The notes: generated by a model not told the origin, from the sequence alone. A DNA stretch of 64,000 bases from Flavobacteriales bacterium (GCA_018660685.1 JABJJW010000017.1:1-64000), one strand, 5' to 3'. Shown: positions 9,029 through 18,255, counted from the stretch's first letter. Numbers and translations are program-made.

Positions 9029-9062
9029 TTGGTTTAACTAATATTTACGAATCCTACTTTTG
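9029..9062 (+). promoter_or_regulatory. Bacteroidota-type promoter of the paa genes
   Basis: TTG at 9029-9031 and TACTTTTG at 9055-9062 (match to TAnnTTTG) are 23 bases apart. The TTG that could start paaC at 9060 lies inside this -7 element, which supports the ATG at 9087 as the real start. Confidence 0.55.
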
Positions 9063-9086
9063 GCAACTCAAGAGACTGGGAAGGAT

Positions 9087-9845
9087 ATGGAAAACAAAGA
9101 AGCACTTTACAACGCAGTACTCCACTTAGGCGACAATGGCTCGATTCTCGGCCATAGATTAGGCGAATTGTGTGGGCACGGACCTGTATTAGAACAGGAT
9201 ATTGCTATGACCAACATAGCCTTGGATCTGATTGGACAGGCGCGACTCTACCTACAGTATGCAGGAAAGCTAAGTGGAAAAGATTTGACGGAAGACGATC
9301 TCGCTTACAAGCGTGATGTGATGGATTATAAGAACTTTTTGATCACGGAACTGCAGAATGGAGACTTTGCAGACACGATTGCTCGACAGTTCACATACGA
9401 CACTTTCCATCTGCTCTTTTTAAGAGGGCTTTCAGATTCTAAAGATGAAACTCTGGCGGCCATTGCAAAGAAGTCGATCAAGGAGGTGACCTATCATCAA
9501 CGATGGAGCTGTGAATGGGTAATCCGATTAGGTGACGGAACAGATGAAAGTCATGAGAAAATGCAAAGGGCGTTGAATGACATTTGGATGTGGACAGATG
9601 AACTCTTCACCCAAAGCGAAGACGAAGGGTCATTGGTTGAGAGCGGAATGCTTCCGGATACTTCACTCCTGAAAGACCAGTGGTTGAATGAAATCAAGAG
9701 GATTGTTGAAGAAGCGGCCTTGGATATGCCTGAAGACCAGCCAATGCAAGAAGGAGGTAAAACTGGTTACCACACCGAGTATCTAGGATTTATTCTGGCC
9801 GAGATGCAGTATCTCCCGCGTGCCTACCCAGACGCAACATGGTAG
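9087..9845 (+). CDS. paaC: Phenylacetyl-CoA epoxidase subunit PaaC
   Basis: A 252-residue ferritin-like helical protein, the usual PaaC length. Typical stretches are ALYNAVLHLGDNGSILGHRL (residues 5-24), DIAMTNIALDLIGQARLYLQ, and EVTYHQRWSCEWVIRLGDGT. In the multicomponent epoxidase, PaaA is the catalytic di-iron subunit and PaaC its structural partner; together with PaaE they convert phenylacetyl-CoA to the ring 1,2-epoxide. The start was placed at 9087 because an upstream TTG lies in the promoter. It is the first gene of the plus-strand run; the normal upstream genes paaA and paaB are absent and the DNA before it encodes an unrelated minus-strand gene. It overlaps paaD by 7 bases. Confidence 0.92.
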   Translation: MENKEALYNAVLHLGDNGSILGHRLGELCGHGPVLEQDIAMTNIALDLIGQARLYLQYAGKLSGKDLTEDDLAYKRDVMDYKNFLITELQNGDFADTIARQFTYDTFHLLFLRGLSDSKDETLAAIAKKSIKEVTYHQRWSCEWVIRLGDGTDESHEKMQRALNDIWMWTDELFTQSEDEGSLVESGMLPDTSLLKDQWLNEIKRIVEEAALDMPEDQPMQEGGKTGYHTEYLGFILAEMQYLPRAYPDATW

Positions 9846-10333
9846 TCCATCAAGACATTCGAGATGTTTGGGACATCCTAAAAACTGTAGAAGATCCTGA
9901 AATACCGGTTATTTCAGTTTTTGATCTCGGAATCGTTCGAGACGTGCGAATGGACAGTGATCTATGCATTGTAGAAATCACTCCGACTTACAGCGGCTGC
10001 CCAGCTACAAAAGTTATTGAGGATTCGATTCGACAGGCGCTAATTAGTGCAGGAATTGAGGACTTTCGGATAGAAACTACTCTGAGCCCACCTTGGTCAA
10101 CAGCCATGCTGAGTAATGATGGTAGGGAAAAGCTCCGCGAGTATGGTATTGCCCCACCTGAAGATGAAGAGACGGATAAACTCGCTTTAATGGGAGAAGA
10201 TCGTCAAGTCTCATGCCCACAATGCGGATCTAAAGACACTAAAATGGTCAGCCAGTTTGGCTCAACACCGTGCAAGGCACATTTTCAATGCAAAGAATGC
10301 CTAGAGCCATTTGATTATTTCAAGTGCCTATAG
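9839..10333 (+). CDS. paaD: Phenylacetyl-CoA epoxidase assembly protein PaaD
   Basis: A 164-residue protein with an N-terminal MIP18/DUF59 domain (TVEDPEIPVISVFDLGIVRD ... PTYSGCPATKVIED) and a C-terminal zinc ribbon with four CxxC-type cysteines: CPQCGSKDT ... CKAHFQCKECLEPF. This is the PaaD arrangement (also called PaaJ in some naming schemes). PaaD is thought to help mature the iron-sulfur or di-iron centres of the epoxidase. Its ATG lies within the last codons of paaC (ATGGTAG), so the two are translationally coupled. Confidence 0.92.
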   Translation: MVVHQDIRDVWDILKTVEDPEIPVISVFDLGIVRDVRMDSDLCIVEITPTYSGCPATKVIEDSIRQALISAGIEDFRIETTLSPPWSTAMLSNDGREKLREYGIAPPEDEETDKLALMGEDRQVSCPQCGSKDTKMVSQFGSTPCKAHFQCKECLEPFDYFKCL

Positions 10334-10378
10334 CTTTGGAATTTCAATGGTTTAATTTGCAGCTCAAATCAGCTCAAT

Positions 10379-11161
10379 ATGTCATCAAGTACACTTCAGT
10401 TTGAGATAGTCGGTTCCGTAGGGAAAATCACTCTCAATCGTCCTGAGGTATTCAATAGCTTTAATCGAGAAATGGCTCTAGCGTGCATTGAAGCGTTGAA
10501 GGATTGCGAATCCAATCCAGCAATCAGATCAATTTACATCACTGGCTCAGGAAAAGCATTTTGTGCCGGTCAAGATCTTCAGGATGCCATGGACGAAAAA
10601 GGACCTGAAATTGTCCAAATCGTCGAAGAGCACTACAATCCTATAATCACGCTCATCAGACAAATTGAAAAACCGATCGTGGCAGGTGTAAACGGTGTTG
10701 CGGCGGGAGCTGGGGCAAACATTGCTTTAGCATGTGATATTGTGATAGCGACAAAATCCGCCAAGTTCATTCAAGCATTTAGTGCAATCGGTCTAATCCC
10801 AGATTCTGGAGGAACATTCTTCCTTCCACGCTTGGTAGGGTGGCAAAAAGCGAGTGCATTGGCTATGCTCGGGGATAGAGTTGGAGCAGAGGATGCCGAG
10901 AAGATGGGGATGATTTACAAATGGGAAGAGGATGAGGCTTTTGTCGAAGGCAGCTGGAAGATTGCTGACCGCTTGAGCAAAATGCCAACGAAAGGTTTAG
11001 GTTTAACTAAGCGGTTGCTTAATGATTCACTCACAAACAATTTGGAACAGCAGCTCAAGCGCGAGGGTGAGGAGCAGAAAGTAGCCGCCAAAACAGACGA
11101 CTACGACGAAGGAGTAAATGCTTTCCTCGAGAAGCGAAAACCAAATTTTAAAGGGGAATAG
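10379..11161 (+). CDS. paaG: Ring-opening isomerase PaaG (enoyl-CoA hydratase family)
   Basis: A 260-residue crotonase-fold protein. The oxyanion-hole segments KAFCAGQDLQD (residues 59-69) and VNGVAAGAGANIALACD (104-120) are present, and GLIPDSGGTFFLPRLVG holds Asp142, the position used by PaaG for double-bond isomerisation; classical hydratases have a glutamate earlier in the fold. PaaG converts the 1,2-epoxyphenylacetyl-CoA to the seven-membered oxepin-CoA. It follows paaD by 45 bases and is likely in the same transcript. A generic enoyl-CoA hydratase is the alternative, less likely given the neighbours. Confidence 0.88.
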   Translation: MSSSTLQFEIVGSVGKITLNRPEVFNSFNREMALACIEALKDCESNPAIRSIYITGSGKAFCAGQDLQDAMDEKGPEIVQIVEEHYNPIITLIRQIEKPIVAGVNGVAAGAGANIALACDIVIATKSAKFIQAFSAIGLIPDSGGTFFLPRLVGWQKASALAMLGDRVGAEDAEKMGMIYKWEEDEAFVEGSWKIADRLSKMPTKGLGLTKRLLNDSLTNNLEQQLKREGEEQKVAAKTDDYDEGVNAFLEKRKPNFKGE

Positions 11162-11165
11162 TTCC

Positions 11166-11630
11166 TAGTTGATTGCTGATTAGTTGGATTGATGTTCCAA
11201 TTTTCGGACATTGTTACGCTTAATTTGTTTGAAGATCTAGAAGTTTACAAAAAGGCTCGTGCGCTGCGCACAAAGATTTCTACACTCATCAAAACTTTTC
11301 CTAAAGAAGAAAAGTATCGGTTAACTGACCAGATGATTCGGGCATCAAGGTCTGTTACACATCAACTTGCGGAAGGGTTTGGAAGATACCACCATCAGGA
11401 AAACATCCAATACTGTAGAATCGCGAGAGGTTCATTGGATGAGCTTCACGATCAAATAAATACGGCATTTGATGAGGGATATATAGATTCGAAAACAAGA
11501 AGCACATTTGTAGATGAGAAAATGGAGGTCGCCAGAATGTTGAATGGATACATCAACTATCTGAAAAAGGCAAAATCCAGTCATTCTACAAAACTTGCTT
11601 GAGCAAGAACTATTAACTAATAACCAAGAA
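11166..11630. repeat. Imperfect inverted flanks of the four-helix-bundle gene
   Basis: Upstream TAGTTGATTGCTGATTAG... (from 11166) and downstream TTAACTAATAACCAAG (from about 11613) are related in inverse orientation: AACTAAT is exact, with partial identity over roughly 15 bases. The upstream copy also repeats itself (TAGTTGATTG / TAGTTGGATTG). This resembles flanks of IVS-type insertions. By-eye alignment only. Confidence 0.35.
11192..11602 (+). CDS. Four-helix-bundle protein (S23/IVS family)
   Basis: A 136-residue all-helical protein with the hallmark of the 'four helix bundle / 23S rRNA intervening sequence' family: FEDLEVYKKARALRTKIS near the N-terminus, RLTDQMIRASRSVTHQLAEG, and a middle aromatic segment FGRYHHQENIQYCRIARGSL. 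Genes of this family turn up as solitary insertions in Bacteroidota genomes; their molecular role is not settled. Here it splits the paaG and paaH genes. Both flanks carry related A/T-rich sequence (TAGTTGATTGCTGATTAG before, TTAACTAATAACCAA after) that can partly pair with each other, and paaH directly downstream lacks an ATG. I read the gene as an inserted passenger. Confidence 0.88.
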   Translation: MFQFSDIVTLNLFEDLEVYKKARALRTKISTLIKTFPKEEKYRLTDQMIRASRSVTHQLAEGFGRYHHQENIQYCRIARGSLDELHDQINTAFDEGYIDSKTRSTFVDEKMEVARMLNGYINYLKKAKSSHSTKLA

Positions 11631-11635
11631 TTGAT

Positions 11636-12790
11636 TTGGAAATAGGTGTTATCGGTGCTGGAACAATGGGAAGTGGAATTGCTCAAGTCGCTGCCCAAAA
11701 TGGACACAGAGTTTGGTTGTTTGATACCAATGAAGATGCGTTGACAAAGTCGCAGGCTTCACTCAAAAAAATTATGTCTCGCCTAGTTGAGAAAGAACGA
11801 ATTACAGAAGAGCAAGCATCACAAACGATAGAGAACGTGCAGACATGCTCTGAGTTCGATTCGTTCAGACACTGTGGATTTGTGATCGAGGCAGTCGTTG
11901 AGAATTTGGACGTCAAGAAGGAAGTGTTTCAGTCTTTGGAAGCGCAAGTGGATGAAAGCTGCATCCTTGCCACAAATACGAGCTCACTGTCTGTGGCGTC
12001 GATCGCGGCTACCTGTAAAGTCCCTTCACGAGTTGTGGGAGTCCATTTCTTCAACCCGGCTCCTCTGATGCCGTTGGTAGAAATTGTGCCTGCTGTACAA
12101 ACAGCGTCAGCGATACTCGAGCAGGCCAAGACGCTGGTTGATTCTTGGAAGAAGGTCACCGTTATCGCAAAGGATACTCCAGGATTTATTGTGAACCGAG
12201 TAGCTCGACCATTTTACGGCGAGGCAATCAGAATGTACGAAGAAGGTGTTGCTGAAATGTCGACCATCGACTATGCAATGAAGGAAGTTGGAAAATTCAG
12301 AATGGGTCCATTTGAGTTAATGGACTACATCGGCAACGATATCAACTATGCAGTAACCGAAAGTGTCTGGACTGCATTCTACTATGATCCAAGATATCGT
12401 CCCTCATTCACCCAGAAGCGAATGACTGAAGCCGGCTATCTTGGAAGAAAGTCCGGTCGAGGGTATTATGATTATTCAGATGGGGCAACAAAACCGCCTG
12501 CGGATACTAACCCAGCAGTTCTTGAAGCCATTCACTGGCGAATTTTGATCATGCTCATCAATGAAGCCGCAGATGCTCTCCATTTAGGAATTGCTTCGCG
12601 AGACGACATCGATTTAGCTATGACCAAGGGCGTAAATTATCCAAAAGGTCTTTTGAAATGGGCGGATGAAATTGGAATCCAAAAGATTCTTGATGGATTA
12701 GACAAGTTGTACCTAGCCTATCATGAAGAGCGTTACCGCGCCAGTGTTTTATTGAGGCAGTATGCGGCGTTCAATCGAACCTTTTATTGA
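11636..12790 (+). CDS. paaH: 3-hydroxyacyl-CoA dehydrogenase PaaH
   Basis: A 384-residue NAD-dependent dehydrogenase. The Rossmann motif GVIGAGTMGSGIAQ begins at residue 4, followed by the active-site region VVGVHFFNPAPLMPLVEIVP and a C-terminal domain with GRKSGRGYYDY. In the paa pathway it oxidises 3-hydroxyadipyl-CoA to 3-oxoadipyl-CoA. The start is TTG: an in-frame stop (TAA, 11621-11623) lies five codons upstream and no ATG or GTG occurs before the Rossmann motif. This odd start sits exactly at the border of the inserted four-helix-bundle gene. 3-hydroxybutyryl-CoA dehydrogenase is the alternative name; context favours PaaH. Confidence 0.88.
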   Translation: MEIGVIGAGTMGSGIAQVAAQNGHRVWLFDTNEDALTKSQASLKKIMSRLVEKERITEEQASQTIENVQTCSEFDSFRHCGFVIEAVVENLDVKKEVFQSLEAQVDESCILATNTSSLSVASIAATCKVPSRVVGVHFFNPAPLMPLVEIVPAVQTASAILEQAKTLVDSWKKVTVIAKDTPGFIVNRVARPFYGEAIRMYEEGVAEMSTIDYAMKEVGKFRMGPFELMDYIGNDINYAVTESVWTAFYYDPRYRPSFTQKRMTEAGYLGRKSGRGYYDYSDGATKPPADTNPAVLEAIHWRILIMLINEAADALHLGIASRDDIDLAMTKGVNYPKGLLKWADEIGIQKILDGLDKLYLAYHEERYRASVLLRQYAAFNRTFY

Positions 12791-12805
12791 AGATTCGCGA
12801 TTTGA

Positions 12806-14221
12806 TTAGTCCTCCACCAGCGCAATAAGTAACTTCTCGATTTTCGCCATAATCTCCGCTTTTCTTGATTCGTCGTAATCGTTGATCATGATGCAAAAAG
12901 CAACTGTCTCGTCATACTTGTTTGATACATAGCCGGCGTAGTTCCGAACCCCTTTCATTGTCCCACTTTTGGCTTTGACCTTTCCAGTCAACTTTGGGTT
13001 TTTGAAGGATGATCTCAACGTTCCGCTTGTGCCTGCTTCTGCAAGGCTTGACAAGAAAACGTCTTTGTTCTCCGAACGATACATATACCGAAGCACATCA
13101 ACAACCGATTGCGGTGTTAGGCGATTTAGTGGCGATAAACCACTTCCATCCATGATTCGAGTTCCTTTTGAGTACACACCCGCTTTCATCATGAATGCTT
13201 CCAAGTGATGAATTCCTTCCTCCAGTTTCTTGTGAGTCAATGAAGTAGCGAGCTCAATCACCAAGGCATCTGCATACAGATTGATGCTTTTTTGGTTGGT
13301 TAGTTTAACGATGGTAGACAGCGGTGGAGAGTAAAGGCTGACTTGAGTTTGCGCCTGCGAAGCAGATACAGGATCATACGCAATGCGGGAGTTAATGTCG
13401 CGTTGACCGAGAGCTTTTGAGACATCCGCAATGAACTGGTCCATGGGCTTAGGATGCGCCGCTTTGACCAAAAACTTGGCTTGATGGGCCGGAATAGTTC
13501 CTTGAGCATAAATCTTGTCATTATTGGGCGTTCCAAAAAACCAAGCATTATCTCCGCCACCATCAGCCGCAGTCACCTGTATATCGAAGTCGAATTCGCC
13601 AGTAGGCTTGGAAGCCAATTGCGCTCTTGAACCAACTTGTCCGGTTCTTAAGTAAACCTTGAGCATGTTGTCCTTCCATGTCAGTGAGGAAGAAGAAGCC
13701 CCAAAGTAATTGCCAATGTCTTCCCATATCCATCCACGAGATGTGTTGTATTTGCTGAAGTGAGAGGCATCAATGATCAACGAACCGTTGATGCGATCGA
13801 TTCCATTGAAGGACTCTGTGATATTATCGAGAACCTCACCGGAGGAGGAATAGTATTTCGATCCAAGCGTCGGGTCACCAGAAGACTTGACGATAACGTT
13901 TCCATTCAGGACGCCGTCGGTCGTTGAGCCAGTAACCAAAATGTCAGTTTTGAACTGAAAATCAGGACCAAGGCGATCCACAGCAGTGGCAGTGGTCAAG
14001 AGCTTTTGAACCGAAGCTGGAATAAATGATTTTGCCGAATTGTATTCAGCGAGACCGTGGCCGTTGTCTAAGTTGACCGCGATAAAACCGATCTCTCCTT
14101 GATACAGTCCCGCATCTTGAATGAGCCGCTGTAATTCGAGTTCTGTTGGTCCTAACTCAGGTGTTTGAGCATGGAGGCCGCAGGCGAAGAATAGGCTAAG
14201 AATGAGTGGAGATAGTTTCAT
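12806..14221 (-). CDS. dacB: D-Ala-D-Ala carboxypeptidase/endopeptidase (PBP4, DacB)
   Basis: A 471-residue penicillin-binding protein with signal peptide (LILSLFFACGLHAQ). The three active-site motifs are visible: S-V-Q-K at residues 70-73 (IPASVQKLL), S-I-N in NQKSINLYADAL, and K-S-G in KAKSGTMKGVRNYAGYV, with the expected PBP4 insert between the first two. It trims peptidoglycan stem peptides and can cut cross-links in the periplasm. It is encoded against the paa genes on both sides and appears to be a separate transcript interrupting that run. Confidence 0.92.
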   Translation of the reverse strand: MKLSPLILSLFFACGLHAQTPELGPTELELQRLIQDAGLYQGEIGFIAVNLDNGHGLAEYNSAKSFIPASVQKLLTTATAVDRLGPDFQFKTDILVTGSTTDGVLNGNVIVKSSGDPTLGSKYYSSSGEVLDNITESFNGIDRINGSLIIDASHFSKYNTSRGWIWEDIGNYFGASSSSLTWKDNMLKVYLRTGQVGSRAQLASKPTGEFDFDIQVTAADGGGDNAWFFGTPNNDKIYAQGTIPAHQAKFLVKAAHPKPMDQFIADVSKALGQRDINSRIAYDPVSASQAQTQVSLYSPPLSTIVKLTNQKSINLYADALVIELATSLTHKKLEEGIHHLEAFMMKAGVYSKGTRIMDGSGLSPLNRLTPQSVVDVLRYMYRSENKDVFLSSLAEAGTSGTLRSSFKNPKLTGKVKAKSGTMKGVRNYAGYVSNKYDETVAFCIMINDYDESRKAEIMAKIEKLLIALVED

Positions 14222-14282
14222 TATTCAAAAGACACCATTTCTTTCTTAGAAGCTACCTTAGTCATCTTAATATTTCCAACAA

Positions 14283-14705
14283 ATGAGTGACGAAAGCCTG
14301 CCGACAAAAGTTGTGAATCGCATGTACGATAAGGACTATTTCAGCCAGTGGCTGGGCATTGAACGCGTTGAGGAAGGTGCCGGAACATCGCGTCTTCGAA
14401 TGACCGTTCGAAAAGACATGCTCAATGGATTTGGAATTGCGCATGGGGGAATAACTTATTCCCTTGCCGATTCAGCATTGGCCTTCGCATGCAATAGCCA
14501 TGGGAAAAAAGCAGTCTCCGTAGAAACGTCAATTTCACATTTGGTTCAACTCAAAGAAGGCGATGAAATCTTTGCGAATGCAAAGGAATTAAGCCGTTCT
14601 AACAAGATCGGATTGTACGATGTATCCATTACCAACGCAAATGGGGAGTTGGTCGCAAGCTTTAAGGGAACAGTCTATCGAACGTCAAAGGATTGGGACG
14701 TATAG
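14283..14705 (+). CDS. paaI: Hotdog-fold thioesterase PaaI
   Basis: A 140-residue single-hotdog protein, the family length. Motifs: the catalytic loop GFGIAHGGITYSLADSALAF (with the H-G-G signature) and the strand AVSVETSISHLVQLKEGDEI. PaaI hydrolyses ring-hydroxylated phenylacetyl-CoA and is regarded as a rescue enzyme that frees CoA when the pathway stalls. It lies between dacB (opposite strand) and the thiolase, 66 bases before the latter's ATG. Confidence 0.88.
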   Translation: MSDESLPTKVVNRMYDKDYFSQWLGIERVEEGAGTSRLRMTVRKDMLNGFGIAHGGITYSLADSALAFACNSHGKKAVSVETSISHLVQLKEGDEIFANAKELSRSNKIGLYDVSITNANGELVASFKGTVYRTSKDWDV

Positions 14706-14771
14706 AGCTCGAACTTAGTCATCACATCAGATCAATCAGAATCTTCACCTTTGCCGAGCAAAATTTGTTCA

Positions 14772-15980
14772 ATGAGAGAAGCTTTTATTGTAGATGCCAT
14801 CCGCACCCCAATCGGGAAGTTTCAGGGCGCGCTTTCACCTGTCAGAACGGATGATCTCGCCGCGCTTGTTATTAAAGAGCTGATGGCGCGTAATTCTTCT
14901 GTTGACTGGGAGGCCGTCGACGATGTCATTCTCGGCTGTGCCAACCAGGCTGGAGAGGACAATAGGAACGTCGCTAGAATGGCTCTCTTACTTGCTGGCA
15001 TGCCTTGGAAAGTCCCCGGAGAGACGATCAATCGCTTATGTTCTAGCGGGATGAGTGCCGCAGTGCATGCGCGAAGAGCAATAGCAGCGAATGAAGGAGA
15101 TTTGTTTGTCACCGGTGGGGTAGAGAATATGACGCGTGGTCCTTGGGTCATGAGCAAAGCCTCGAAGCCCTATGGAAATGACAGCAAGCTTTATGATTCA
15201 AGTTTTGGCTGGAGGTTCGTCAACAAAAAAATGCACGAGCTATATGGCACCGACGCAATGGGCGAGACGGCTGAAAACCTCGTCGACAAATTCAACGTGA
15301 GTCGAGAGGATCAGGATGCATTCGCTTATTGGTCACAAATGAAGGCCACCAAGGCTCAGGAGTCCGGAAGATTATCAGAAGAGATTGTCGCAGTTGAAAT
15401 TCCAAGAAGAAAACAAGATGCACTTGTATTTGACAAGGACGAATTTGTGAAGCCTACAACAACGAAAGATATATTGGCTGGTCTAAGACCGGCATTTAGA
15501 AAAGAAGGAGGCAGCGTTACAGCTGGAAATGCATCCGGATTAAATGACGGAGCCGGAGCGATGCTTGTTGCAAGTGAGGATGGACTGAAAGCGCACAATC
15601 TCACTCCAATGGCTCGAATCGTATCAAGTGGAGTAAGTGGTGTAGAACCGCGCATCATGGGAATCGGACCCGTATTCGCCTCACAACTTGCTTTAAAACG
15701 CGCTGGACTCGCGATGGGCGATATGGATATTCTCGAATTTAACGAGGCATTCGCGGTTCAAACATTGGCATGTACTAGAGAACTTGGCGTGGCGGATGAT
15801 GATCCAAGAATCAATCCGAACGGTGGTGCCATTGCAATTGGCCACCCTTTGGGAATGACAGGATCGAGAATTCTACAGACCGCAGCAATCGAATTGCATA
15901 AACAAAACAAAAAGTACGCGCTTGTGGCAATGTGCATCGGTGTCGGTCAAGGTTATGCTACTATAATTGAACGAGTATAA
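14772..15980 (+). CDS. paaJ: 3-oxoadipyl-CoA thiolase (PaaJ/PcaF type)
   Basis: A 402-residue thiolase starting MREAFIVDAIRTPIGKFQGA; a TTG 21 bases earlier is rejected because it would add residues before the conserved N-terminus. The nucleophile is Cys90 in INRLCSSGMSAAVHARRAI; GGVENMTRGPWVM, AIGHPLGMTGSRI and MCIGVGQG are the other active-site motifs. The ENMTRGPWVM segment is typical of PcaF/PaaJ. It cleaves 3-oxoadipyl-CoA to succinyl-CoA and acetyl-CoA, the last paa step. Its stop overlaps the era ATG by one base (TAATG), so era is translated from the same message at least in part. Confidence 0.9.
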   Translation: MREAFIVDAIRTPIGKFQGALSPVRTDDLAALVIKELMARNSSVDWEAVDDVILGCANQAGEDNRNVARMALLLAGMPWKVPGETINRLCSSGMSAAVHARRAIAANEGDLFVTGGVENMTRGPWVMSKASKPYGNDSKLYDSSFGWRFVNKKMHELYGTDAMGETAENLVDKFNVSREDQDAFAYWSQMKATKAQESGRLSEEIVAVEIPRRKQDALVFDKDEFVKPTTTKDILAGLRPAFRKEGGSVTAGNASGLNDGAGAMLVASEDGLKAHNLTPMARIVSSGVSGVEPRIMGIGPVFASQLALKRAGLAMGDMDILEFNEAFAVQTLACTRELGVADDDPRINPNGGAIAIGHPLGMTGSRILQTAAIELHKQNKKYALVAMCIGVGQGYATIIERV

Positions 15981-16858
15981 TGGCGCATAAATCAGGTTTC
16001 GTAAACATTATCGGAAATCCAAACGTGGGAAAGTCTTCTTTGCTGAATGCATTGATCGGACAGAAGTTGGCTATTATTAATCATAAGGCACAGACTACAC
16101 GCCATCGAATTTTTGGCATCTACAACACAGACGATTACCAAATCGTATTCTCAGACACTCCTGGGGTGATTAAGCCGGCTTACAAGATGCAGGAGAACAT
16201 GATGACCTTCGTGCACGAAGCACTTAAGGACGCTGATGTCTTCTTGTTTATGGCTGAACTCGGCGATCGCAAATTCAAGGATCAAAACATCTTGGAAAAA
16301 TTGAGGAACACCGAGGTGCCAGTTATGGTCGCGATCAATAAAATTGATTTGGGTGATCAAGAAGATTTGGACGAGGACATGGAATTTTGGTCGGAATCCC
16401 TTCCGGGGGCTAAACGGATTTTTCCAATTTCCGTGAAAGAATCTTTCAACGTGGACAGCCTTTTCGGAGCTATAAAAGGAGAGATTCCTGAAGGGCCGGA
16501 GTGGTTTCCAAAAGATCAGTTGACGGATAAAGACGAGCGATTTGTTGTCTCTGAAATCATCCGAGAGAAAATTCTCACCCATTACCAACAGGAGATTCCA
16601 TATTCTGTTCAAGTCGAGGTGGAGTCATTCAAAGAAGAAGAGACGATCATCCGAATTCGAGCACTGATCTTTGTTGCTCGGGATACTCAAAAAAGCATCA
16701 TCATCGGAAAAGGTGGTGTCGCCATCAAACGAGTCGGAACGGAGGCCCGGAAGGACATGGAACGGTTCTTTGGAAAGAAGATATTCCTCGAAACATTCGT
16801 GAAAGTCGACAAAGACTGGCGGAACGACGGTCGGAAATTAAAGAAGTACGGATACTAG
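15980..16858 (+). CDS. era: GTPase Era
   Basis: A 292-residue GTPase with G1 GNPNVGKSSLLNAL, G3 DTPG, G4 NKID, and a C-terminal KH domain whose core is IIGKGGVAIKRVGTEARKDM. Era binds the 3' end of 16S rRNA and acts in 30S ribosome assembly. It is directly coupled to the thiolase and followed by der 33 bases on, so two ribosome-assembly GTPases are neighbours, a common Bacteroidota arrangement. Confidence 0.97.
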   Translation: MAHKSGFVNIIGNPNVGKSSLLNALIGQKLAIINHKAQTTRHRIFGIYNTDDYQIVFSDTPGVIKPAYKMQENMMTFVHEALKDADVFLFMAELGDRKFKDQNILEKLRNTEVPVMVAINKIDLGDQEDLDEDMEFWSESLPGAKRIFPISVKESFNVDSLFGAIKGEIPEGPEWFPKDQLTDKDERFVVSEIIREKILTHYQQEIPYSVQVEVESFKEEETIIRIRALIFVARDTQKSIIIGKGGVAIKRVGTEARKDMERFFGKKIFLETFVKVDKDWRNDGRKLKKYGY

Positions 16859-16890
16859 GCTCGGCTTAGAAACTACATTTGCAGCCCTTT

Positions 16891-18192
16891 ATGGCATTGG
16901 TAGCAATCATAGGACGTCCAAACGTTGGGAAATCTACGTTATTCAATCGACTGATCGGAAGAAGACAGGCGATTGTAGACGAATATTCTGGAGTAACGAG
17001 AGACCGCCACTACGGCAAAAGCGACTGGGGTGGAAGAGAATTCTCTGTCATCGATACAGGGGGGTACGTGAGCGACACCGAAGATCAATTTGAAAAGGAG
17101 ATTGCCAAGCAAGTCTTTATTGCCATGGAAGAGGCATCACTCATCATTTTTGTGTGCGATGCCCGTGCCGGTCTGAACGACCTAGACAAAGACGTAGCCA
17201 ATATACTTCGACAGAGTAAGAAGCCTGTCTTGCTGGCCGCCAACAAAGTTGACAATCCCAGCATGATGACGGGTTCATACGAGTTCTATGAACTGGGATT
17301 TGAAAAAGTATACCCAATATCCGCAGTTAATGGTACGGGCACTGGAGACATGCTCGATGACCTTATTCAATTATTACCAGAGGAAATTGATGAAGACGGA
17401 CTCGAACTGCCACGCATAAGCGTTGTGGGTCGACCGAATGCTGGAAAATCGTCCCTTGTAAACGCGCTACTTGGCATTGAGAGAAACATAGTCACGGAAA
17501 TTGCAGGAACGACCCGCGACACCATCGACACGAACTACAATGCGTTTGACATGGAGTTCACTTTGGTCGATACGGCTGGTATTCGAAAGAAAGCGAAGGT
17601 TCATGAGGATCTTGAATTCTATTCCGTGATGCGCGCCATCAGAGCAATTGAGAATAGTGATGTGTGCATTTTGATGATCGACGCGGAAGCTGGATTGGGC
17701 CAGCAAGACTTGAATATCTACGGACTGATCGAAAAGAACAGAAAAGGCGTTGTCGTTCTTGTCAATAAGTGGGATTTGATGGAAAAAGATTCAAACACGT
17801 CTAAAGAGTTTGAAGCGGAACTGAGGAAAAAACTAGCTCCTTTCAATGATGTTCCCATCATCTTTACTTCAGTTCTAACCAAGCAGCGAATTCATAAATC
17901 CCTTCAAGAGGCATTGGAAGTTTATAAGAACAGAACGCAACGGATTAAGACTGCGAAACTCAACGAGATTCTTCTTCCAATCATCGAGCATACACCACCA
18001 CCGGCCCTGAAGGGGAAATACATTAAGATCAAGTATATCCAGCAACTGCCTACGCACGCACCAACATTCGCCTTTTATTGCAACTTACCGCAGTATATTA
18101 AGGAAGCCTATCGCCGGTTCTTAGAGAATCAAATGCGAAGGCATTTCAATTTTACCGGAGTTCCAATCCAGATCTTTTTCAGGAAGAAGTAG
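16891..18192 (+). CDS. der: GTPase Der (EngA)
   Basis: A 433-residue protein with two tandem GTPase domains: the first starts [20 protein letters not shown], the second has [20 protein letters not shown], each with its own DTxG and NKxD boxes; a C-terminal KH-like domain ends ...[10 protein letters not shown]. Der acts in 50S subunit assembly. The start is the ATG at 16891: the TTG twelve bases earlier lies inside a TACATTTG element (16874-16881) that matches the Bacteroidota -7 box, so der probably has its own promoter and a very short leader. Confidence 0.97.
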   Translation: MALVAIIGRPNVGKSTLFNRLIGRRQAIVDEYSGVTRDRHYGKSDWGGREFSVIDTGGYVSDTEDQFEKEIAKQVFIAMEEASLIIFVCDARAGLNDLDKDVANILRQSKKPVLLAANKVDNPSMMTGSYEFYELGFEKVYPISAVNGTGTGDMLDDLIQLLPEEIDEDGLELPRISVVGRPNAGKSSLVNALLGIERNIVTEIAGTTRDTIDTNYNAFDMEFTLVDTAGIRKKAKVHEDLEFYSVMRAIRAIENSDVCILMIDAEAGLGQQDLNIYGLIEKNRKGVVVLVNKWDLMEKDSNTSKEFEAELRKKLAPFNDVPIIFTSVLTKQRIHKSLQEALEVYKNRTQRIKTAKLNEILLPIIEHTPPPALKGKYIKIKYIQQLPTHAPTFAFYCNLPQYIKEAYRRFLENQMRRHFNFTGVPIQIFFRKK

Positions 18193-18255
18193 GCATTAAG
18201 GAACCTTTGCACAAGGCCCTTCGTCTCTATTACCGCAGGTCGTAATTTTGCATCA

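Noticed and set aside
11192-11602. Toxin or HEPN-like RNase reading of the four-helix-bundle gene
   Set aside because: No R-x4-6-H HEPN motif and no antitoxin partner; the S23/IVS pattern fits better.
16879-16890. TTG start extending Der by four residues
   Set aside because: The TTG is part of a TACATTTG -7 box, and the ATG at 16891 fits the conserved N-terminus.
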